This document shows positions 5,335 through 9,741 of a DNA stretch of 9,741 nt, piece after piece. The stretch lies in the NCBI GenBank assembly GCA_964605795.1, contig CAZSDZ010000075.1, forward strand, positions 1-9,741, read 5' to 3'. The translations under genes were made by a program, and so were the position numbers. The stretch is from JAFGOM01 sp964605795 (GTDB lineage Archaea; Halobacteriota; Methanomicrobia; Methanomicrobiales; Methanospirillaceae). Under the pieces are notes generated by a model, which ran no database searches, was not told the origin of the DNA, and worked only from the letters and a program-made list of their open reading frames with translations. Position 1 is the stretch's first letter; each line of letters begins with the position of its first letter.

Positions 5335-7032
5335 ATGGCAGATGAGTACATAATCAGGAACGGACATGTCTATGACCCTAAGCAGGGCATTAAAGGGGAT
5401 GTCATGGACATCTGTATCGCGGATGGTAAAATTGTCTCAAAGGTCAAAGGAAAGGCAAAAGAGATAGATGCTACCGGCAAGACGGTCATGGCAGGAGCAG
5501 TTGAGATTCACGCCCATGTCGCAGGACCAAAAGTCAACGAGGGACGGAATTACCGGCCTGAAGATAAACTCTTCACGTGTAAGGCAACCGGAAAAACCCG
5601 CATGGAGGGTGGTTTCTCAATACCCACAACATTTCGGACCGGGTATAACTATGCACGGATGGGATATACCACCGTCATGGAGGCAGCCATGCCACCGCTC
5701 TATGCACGGCACGTCCATGAAGAGATAAAAGATACCCCTATCGTCGACCAGGGTGCATATCCGGTCTTTGGAAACAACTGGTTTGTCTTTGAATACCTCA
5801 AGAACAACGAAGAGACGAACGTCAATGCCTATATCTCGTGGCTTCTCCGTGTTACCAAGGGATATGCCCTGAAAATCGTGAATCCCGGTGGTTCCGAGGC
5901 ATGGGGATGGGGAAAGAACTGTGACGGCGTTCACGACCCGGTACCGTACTTTGATATCACCCCGGCTGAGATCATGACCGGTCTCATGAAGGCAAACGAA
6001 CAGCTCGGCCTTCCCCATTCGATCCATGTCCACACAAATAACCTTGGGAATCCGGGTAACTATGAGACGACGCTTGATAGTTTCCGGCTTGCAGAAGGGG
6101 TAAAACCCAACAACAAGTTCGGCCGTGAGCAGGTCTTCCATCACACCCACGTTCAGTTCCACTCCTATGGTGGTGACAACTGGGGCAACTTCGAATCAAA
6201 GGCAAAGGAGATCATGAATTACGTCAACCAGAACAAGAATATCACCATTGATCTCGGTTGCGTAACCCTTGATGAAACCACGACCATGACCGCCGACGGT
6301 CCCTTTGAGCACCACCTGACCGAGTTAAATCACTTAAAATGGGCAAATCTTGATGTTGAACTCGAGACATCGTCAGGGATAGTTCCCTATGTATACAGTC
6401 CTGACATCAAGGTATGTGCCATCCAGTGGGCCATCGGTCTGGAACTCGGACTTCTTGCAAAAGACCCGATGCGAACATATATCACAACTGATCATCCCAA
6501 TGCAGGACCGTTTACACGGTATCCTCGTGTCTTTGGCTGGCTGATGGATGCGAAGTACCGGAACGAACGCCTCTCAACGTTCAAGCACAGTGAGAAAGTC
6601 AACGATGCAACGAGTCTCGGAAGTCTGGATCGTGAGATAACCCTCTACGAGCTTGCCCAGATGACCCGTGCAGGGCCGGCAAAAGCGCTCGGTCTTACTG
6701 ATATGTGCGGAGGACTTGCTCCCGGCATGGATGCGGATGTTTCTGTCTATAACATCAATGCTGACAGTCTTTGCGGGGCATCTATCGAGAAGGCATTCTC
6801 ATCGGCAGACCAGGTGTTCAAGTCAGGTGTTCTTGTTGTTGACAACAATGAGATCGTTGCAGAGCCTGCGAAACGTACACTCTGGGTTGATGTAAAGGTT
6901 CCCGAGAACAAGCAGGTCGAACGCGATGTCGTGATGAAGTTCCTGAAGTATTACAGTATGAATCTTGGGAATTATGAAGTGAGCGATCACTTTGTTCCTC
7001 ATCCCTATGTCATCGAGGTCGATGCATCGTAA
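5335..7032 (+). CDS. fwdA: Formylmethanofuran dehydrogenase subunit A (metal-dependent amidohydrolase)
   Basis: 565 residues, full length for the family. FwdA belongs to the amidohydrolase superfamily (dihydroorotase/urease fold). It condenses formate with the amine of methanofuran at a binuclear metal centre. Visible metal-site residues are H59 and H61 in VEIHAHVAGP; K180 in YALKIVNPGG, the expected carboxylated lysine; H228/H231/H233 in LPHSIHVH; and D386 in ITTDHPNAGP. Assignments to individual ligands are by analogy with the crystallised Methanothermobacter enzyme. The C-terminal block GGLAPGMDADVSVYNI is the usual small beta-domain of amidohydrolases. It partners FwdB, from which it receives formate, and FwdC. 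A good Shine-Dalgarno precedes it, and it is 14 nt from fwdC. Nothing is truncated. Confidence 0.96.
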   Translation: MADEYIIRNGHVYDPKQGIKGDVMDICIADGKIVSKVKGKAKEIDATGKTVMAGAVEIHAHVAGPKVNEGRNYRPEDKLFTCKATGKTRMEGGFSIPTTFRTGYNYARMGYTTVMEAAMPPLYARHVHEEIKDTPIVDQGAYPVFGNNWFVFEYLKNNEETNVNAYISWLLRVTKGYALKIVNPGGSEAWGWGKNCDGVHDPVPYFDITPAEIMTGLMKANEQLGLPHSIHVHTNNLGNPGNYETTLDSFRLAEGVKPNNKFGREQVFHHTHVQFHSYGGDNWGNFESKAKEIMNYVNQNKNITIDLGCVTLDETTTMTADGPFEHHLTELNHLKWANLDVELETSSGIVPYVYSPDIKVCAIQWAIGLELGLLAKDPMRTYITTDHPNAGPFTRYPRVFGWLMDAKYRNERLSTFKHSEKVNDATSLGSLDREITLYELAQMTRAGPAKALGLTDMCGGLAPGMDADVSVYNINADSLCGASIEKAFSSADQVFKSGVLVVDNNEIVAEPAKRTLWVDVKVPENKQVERDVVMKFLKYYSMNLGNYEVSDHFVPHPYVIEVDAS

Positions 7033-7039
7033 AGGAGGT
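7032..7039 (+). promoter_or_regulatory. Strong Shine-Dalgarno of fwdC
   Basis: aaggaggt, near-perfect complementarity to the 16S rRNA 3' end, starting in the last base of the fwdA stop and ending 7 nt before the ATG at 7047. It is the strongest ribosome binding site in the operon. Confidence 0.75.
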
Positions 7040-7046
7040 ACAAGCA

Positions 7047-8051
7047 ATGGATACCGTAACATTAACCCTGAAAAACCAGCCTGAACTGTACTTGGAAGCA
7101 GAGACCATCAGTCCGGACCAGTTTGCTGCTAAATCTCCCGAAGAGATCGGTGCACTCCCTGTCTACATGGGAAATGAACACCATACCCTCTCTGATTTCT
7201 TTGAGATATCCGGAAACCCGGGAAAGACTGCTGCAGATACGAAGATCGTTGTCTCTGGTGACCTCACCAAAGTGAAGTATATCGGGATGAAGATGACTGG
7301 TGGAGAGATAGAGGTTTCCGGAAGCCCTGACATGTATGTCGGTGCCTGGATGGCCGGTGGAACGATCCGGGTCAAGGGCAATGTCGATTCCTTCTGTGGT
7401 ATGGGCATGACCGGAGGAGAACTTCTCATTGACGGAAATGCGAAAAACTACCTGGGAGCAGCATATCGTGGCGACTGGCGTGGTATGCAGGGTGGCAGGA
7501 TTGTCGTAGGAGGCAATGCCGGAAGTGACCTTGCTCTCTTTATGCGTGGTGGAGAGATAATTGTCAATGGTAACGTCGATGTGCATGTTGCAACACATGC
7601 AGAAGGCGGAACGGTTGTCATTAAGGGGAATGCGAAGAGTCGTGTCGGTGGCCAGATGGTCAAGGGCGATATCTACGTTCTCGGTGAGATTGAACGGATG
7701 ATGCCCTCCTACAAGTATATCGGTGATGAAGAGATCCAGGCAGACGGGATAAGCGGGATGTATCAGGTCTGGATCGGGGATCTTGGCGAGCGCCACGGCA
7801 AGCGCAAGGGAGAGACGATTTATGGAAAGATCTATCTCAAGGTTAAAGATACCGGAAAGGCCGCAGAATCTGACAAGGCTGCGCGAAAAGTCCGGCTCTC
7901 AGATGACCAGAAGAAACAGATAAAGGATGCATTTGCCGGAAAGGAATCCGGAGTCCAGGAAGTCAGGGCATTTATCTCTGACACTTTTGGGATTGATGTA
8001 AAACCCATGCAGGTCTCCCGGCTCATTGATGAGATGCGGCGAAAGGAATAA
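7047..8051 (+). CDS. fwdC: Formylmethanofuran dehydrogenase subunit C with a C-terminal winged-helix-like extension
   Basis: FwdC is the structural subunit, related to the C-terminal (GXGXG) domain of glutamate synthase, and folds as a right-handed beta-helix. The coils are visible as GGEIEVSG (85), GGTIRVKG (104), GGELLIDG (123), GGRIVVGG (149), GGEIIVNG (168), GGTVVIKG (187) and KGDIYVLG (206). They are exactly 19 residues apart except for one 26-residue step around YRGDWRGMQ. Family members are usually about 260-275 residues. This one is 334: after residue 266 comes a charged Lys/Ala-rich linker, then about 50 residues (284-334) predicted as three helices ending in VSRLIDEMRRKE. That pattern resembles the helix-turn-helix of IS630-type transposases and related winged-helix proteins. 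It is the last gene of the operon. The core assignment is firm; the nature of the extension is inference. Confidence 0.93.
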   Translation: MDTVTLTLKNQPELYLEAETISPDQFAAKSPEEIGALPVYMGNEHHTLSDFFEISGNPGKTAADTKIVVSGDLTKVKYIGMKMTGGEIEVSGSPDMYVGAWMAGGTIRVKGNVDSFCGMGMTGGELLIDGNAKNYLGAAYRGDWRGMQGGRIVVGGNAGSDLALFMRGGEIIVNGNVDVHVATHAEGGTVVIKGNAKSRVGGQMVKGDIYVLGEIERMMPSYKYIGDEEIQADGISGMYQVWIGDLGERHGKRKGETIYGKIYLKVKDTGKAAESDKAARKVRLSDDQKKQIKDAFAGKESGVQEVRAFISDTFGIDVKPMQVSRLIDEMRRKE

Positions 8052-8054
8052 CCC

Positions 8055-8062
8055 TTTTTTTT
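8055..8062 (+). terminator. T8 terminator of the fwd operon
   Basis: Eight T residues start 4 bases after the fwdC TAA, the type of oligo-T signal that ends archaeal transcripts. They lie in the 32-bp gap to a convergent gene. Confidence 0.7.
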
Positions 8063-8083
8063 AAGAGACCTCTCCGGTCAGTA

Positions 8084-9028
8084 TCAGGATTGACCGCTTC
8101 CGAACAGATCCAGTGATGTCTGGATAGTTCTCTTCCCGAAGAGTTCCTTATACACACAATAGGGTGCTATTTTCTCTTTTTTGTGCGTCCTGCAATACAG
8201 GCAGTATTCGCGGACAGGACAGCCGAAACAGGCTGGTTTTATATGACAATAATCCATCCCGATAAGATACAGCGGGCGGTCAAGGATCCAGGGGTCTTTA
8301 GGATACATGAGTCGTGCAACTCTCACGGCTTCGTACTCCGTGAGTTTCTCTTCCATCCCACAGATGAGCCTTGCAAGAATCCGGGCAACCGGTGCATCTG
8401 CCCTGACATCGCAGGGACCGGTTACGTACCCCTCATCCTTGAGTGCTCCAAGAATCATACTGGCGGTGATGGGAGGAACCCCAAGTCGTCTTAAACGGTG
8501 TGTTATCTCCCGCGGGTTCTGTTCACAATCTGACCAGATCTGCCGTGCGTCACCATGATACCAGCCAATCATCTCTCCTGCAATGTGCCATATGGCTTCA
8601 TGTATCTTCTCCTGGGGATGCAGGTCAAAGATTATCGCCTGTTTGTTCCATTCATCAGGGGAGTATTCTCGTATCAGGTGCCAGAGCCGGGGAGGATCCC
8701 CAAGAATGTCATCGATAAAAAACCGGGCATTATCCCAGATATCAATCCCTTCTGCCCTTCGGTCAAGGATACACCCGAGCAGGAATTTATTCGCATCTTT
8801 TGCAGATATCGTGGTATTTGTGCTGTCTGACAGCCATTCCCAGTATACTATGGCAAGGTGAGGATCATTGGATCTGCAGGTCAGGAGAGTTTCTGCTGTT
8901 TTTTGTGCATGTTCGAGGATACCGTCACGGATATCAGTCTGGCATTCTCCTGTCTGCATGATATGAGCAAGAAGAGATACAGGGAGTGTATTGGTCTCTT
9001 TTATCTCATGATCCCCAGGGGGTAGCAT
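8084..9028 (-). CDS. Divergent endonuclease III-like HhH-GPD iron-sulfur protein
   Basis: 314 residues. Residues about 145-225 follow the endonuclease III pattern: IGWYHGDARQIW, then a helix-hairpin-helix LRRLGVPPITASMIL (179-193) where Nth has LPGVGRKTA, then RADAPVARI where Nth has VDTHIFRV. The catalytic Asp is kept (D211), but the Lys that makes Nth bifunctional is replaced by Ile187, and the GVG turn by GVP. A C-terminal loop C261-x5-C267-x2-C270-x5-C276 matches the [4Fe-4S] loop of this superfamily (Nth has x6-x2-x5). The first 140 residues are not recognised. The tail QTSLDLF (303-309) resembles a PCNA-interacting peptide. A base-excision or DNA-structure-binding role is likely; the lesion is unknown. 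The ATG is supported by gaggtga, 6 nt away, and a TATA-like ggtatattg at 9062-9070. It is convergent with fwdC, with no evident functional link. Confidence 0.7.
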   Translation of the reverse strand: MLPPGDHEIKETNTLPVSLLAHIMQTGECQTDIRDGILEHAQKTAETLLTCRSNDPHLAIVYWEWLSDSTNTTISAKDANKFLLGCILDRRAEGIDIWDNARFFIDDILGDPPRLWHLIREYSPDEWNKQAIIFDLHPQEKIHEAIWHIAGEMIGWYHGDARQIWSDCEQNPREITHRLRRLGVPPITASMILGALKDEGYVTGPCDVRADAPVARILARLICGMEEKLTEYEAVRVARLMYPKDPWILDRPLYLIGMDYCHIKPACFGCPVREYCLYCRTHKKEKIAPYCVYKELFGKRTIQTSLDLFGSGQS

Positions 9029-9263
9029 GACCGTTCACCTCTTCATTCAATGGTCCGGATACAATATACCTGTATGGATTCTTTCTTAATACTATGATAC
9101 AAGAGGCGTGATAAGAATTGGTAGTATTTGCAAAAGATGCCTGTGAGTGAATAAACGGCCTTTCCGTCTCTCTGGATCGGTTTTCGCTATCAGATCGGGA
9201 ATGGTTCGAAGGGTAATGAGGTTAGTTAAGTTAATCTCTCTGAAAGTAAATTAATATAATATT
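9029..9263. promoter_or_regulatory. Divergent intergenic region
   Basis: 235 bp between the HhH gene (leftward) and the small Cys protein (rightward). It holds the leftward TATA-like box (9062-9070) and Shine-Dalgarno. On the right it has a repeated gttaagttaa-like segment at 9221-9234, about 30 bp before the rightward ATG, and an AT-rich run (9247-9263). No coding frame is visible in the middle. Confidence 0.4.
9035..9041 (-). promoter_or_regulatory. Shine-Dalgarno of the HhH-GPD gene
   Basis: The minus strand reads gaggtga, 6 nt before the ATG at 9028-9026. It selects this start over later in-frame ATGs. Confidence 0.65.
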
Positions 9264-9449
9264 ATGGATTCAGAACTGGAAGATACAATCAGGGTTATAT
9301 TTACTGAAGCAGGGGTAGATGATTCTCTCCCGTGTCCGCTTGCGTTTGAGTTATCAGAGAAGCATGGGATCAGCAAGATGGATCTTGCACGGTATTGTAA
9401 TGCTCATGATATCAAGATACGAAAATGCCAGCTCGGCTGTTTCAAATAA
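9264..9449 (+). CDS. Small cysteine-containing protein with C-terminal CQLGCFK
   Basis: 61 residues, soluble, with no signal peptide or membrane segment. Residues 1-17 and 26-50 look helical (LAFELSEKHGISKMDLARYCNAHDIKIRKC), the second part resembling a helix-turn-helix of the GISxxDLARYC type. Four cysteines are present (C24, C45, C55, C59), and the last two form a C-x3-C at the extreme C-terminus. This could bind a metal or form a disulphide. I have an impression that similar small proteins ending in CQLGC occur in anaerobes but know no function. The coding quality looks real: charged and hydrophobic residues are balanced and a T-rich terminator follows 16 bases after the stop. No Shine-Dalgarno precedes the ATG; an AT-rich tract does. 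It stands alone, divergent from the HhH gene. Confidence 0.65.
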   Translation: MDSELEDTIRVIFTEAGVDDSLPCPLAFELSEKHGISKMDLARYCNAHDIKIRKCQLGCFK

Positions 9450-9465
9450 TTCGGCCTTATCTGGC

Positions 9466-9482
9466 TTTTTTTCTTCTTTTTT
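9466..9482 (+). terminator. T-rich terminator after the small Cys protein
   Basis: T7 (9466-9472) and a second T-run (9477-9482) beginning 17 bases after the TAA. Confidence 0.55.
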
Positions 9483-9604
9483 CCGCGCAGGCACCAAACC
9501 TGTAAAAGACATGAAATATTGCAGACAATACCTGCTTTTCTCTGGATTCCTCACAAAAGGAATTACACTCTCTTTAAAAAGAGATGTATCTGATATTAAA
9601 ATCC
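9483..9604. other. Convergent intergenic stretch with two small hairpins
   Basis: attcct/aggaat (9546-9551 and 9558-9563) and tctcttt/aaagaga (9569-9575 and 9578-9584) lie just past the stop of the minus-strand gene at 9605 and may take part in ending its transcript. No coding frame is convincing. Confidence 0.35.
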
Positions 9605-9741
9605 TTAATCGATTCCCTGCATCATCGAGCCGGTACTGGATATAACCGGATCCATGCCGAATGCCGCTGCTCCAATAAGGAACATGAAGACGAATGCAAT
9701 GTACACGATGATGATAATGAGAAAGATAATACAGATCGGTG
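9605..9741 (-). CDS. C-terminal part of a membrane protein, cut by the window edge
   Basis: An open minus-strand frame runs in from beyond 9741 and ends with TAA at 9607-9605, giving 44 visible residues. The first 28 or so (PICIIFLIIIIVYIAFVFMFLIGAA region) are one long hydrophobic transmembrane helix. The end, FGMDPVISSTGSMMQGID, is short and polar. The real start is not in the window and could lie just outside it, so this may be a small single-pass protein or the last helix of a larger one. I do not recognise the family. Codon use and the uninterrupted hydrophobic segment support real coding. Confidence 0.55.
   Translation of the reverse strand, partial: PICIIFLIIIIVYIAFVFMFLIGAAAFGMDPVISSTGSMMQGID

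Noticed and set aside
5617..6162. 181-residue minus-strand open frame opposite fwdA
   Set aside because: Antisense shadow of a strongly conserved gene; no family pattern and no ribosome binding site.
7062..7796. 244-residue minus-strand open frame opposite fwdC
   Set aside because: It mirrors the codon bias and repeats of fwdC, is rich in His and Asp as expected from antisense of Gly/Val-rich coding DNA, and has no independent start signals.

Overview
The window looks like chromosomal DNA of a hydrogenotrophic methanogen. The central operon encodes four subunits of the tungsten- or molybdenum-containing formylmethanofuran dehydrogenase, the first enzyme of CO2 reduction to methane. TATA boxes lie about 25 bp before inferred starts, oligo-T terminators are present, and Shine-Dalgarno-led genes are mixed with genes that look leaderless. 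All of this is archaeal. The protein style suggests Methanomicrobiales (Methanospirillum or a relative), but that is an impression from memory, not a database match.

Layout, left to right. (1) 19-133, minus strand: a short C-terminal remnant that looks like a sugar-nucleotide epimerase/dehydratase, abutting an insertion sequence. (2) About 134-1944: an IS1634/IS4-type element with one 563-residue DDE transposase on the minus strand, 10-bp terminal inverted repeats, and a palindrome built from the same core motif over its own promoter. (3) 2107-2667, minus: an acylphosphatase domain fused to a coiled-coil tail with 7-residue repeats. (4) 2668-3605: a 0.94-kb stretch with no convincing protein gene. 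It contains a long imperfect hairpin (2868-2926) behind a TATA-like box and a second perfect GC-rich hairpin followed by T-rich DNA (2955-3003), together a candidate small RNA gene. A very AT-rich tract and the fwd promoter region follow, the latter with an inverted repeat bracketing a TATA box. (5) 3606-8051, plus: fwdD-fwdB-fwdA-fwdC, tightly packed (4-bp overlap, then gaps of 11 and 14 nt), ending in a T8 tract. (6) 8084-9028, minus and convergent: a divergent endonuclease III-like HhH-GPD/iron-sulfur protein with a PCNA-binding-like tail. (7) 9264-9449, plus: a 61-residue protein ending in a CQLGC motif. (8) 9605-9741, minus: the C-terminal end of a membrane protein cut by the window edge.

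How the genes work together: FwdB with FwdD forms the pterin-cofactor module that reduces CO2 to formate. FwdA is the binuclear-metal amidohydrolase that condenses formate with methanofuran. FwdC is the beta-helical scaffold. The polyferredoxin/ferredoxin subunits (FwdF, FwdG) and FwdE are not in this window, so electron input must be encoded elsewhere. The most unusual items are the winged-helix-like extension on FwdC, the palindrome around the fwd TATA box, the candidate structured RNA upstream, and the HhH protein that keeps the catalytic Asp position but lacks the Lys.
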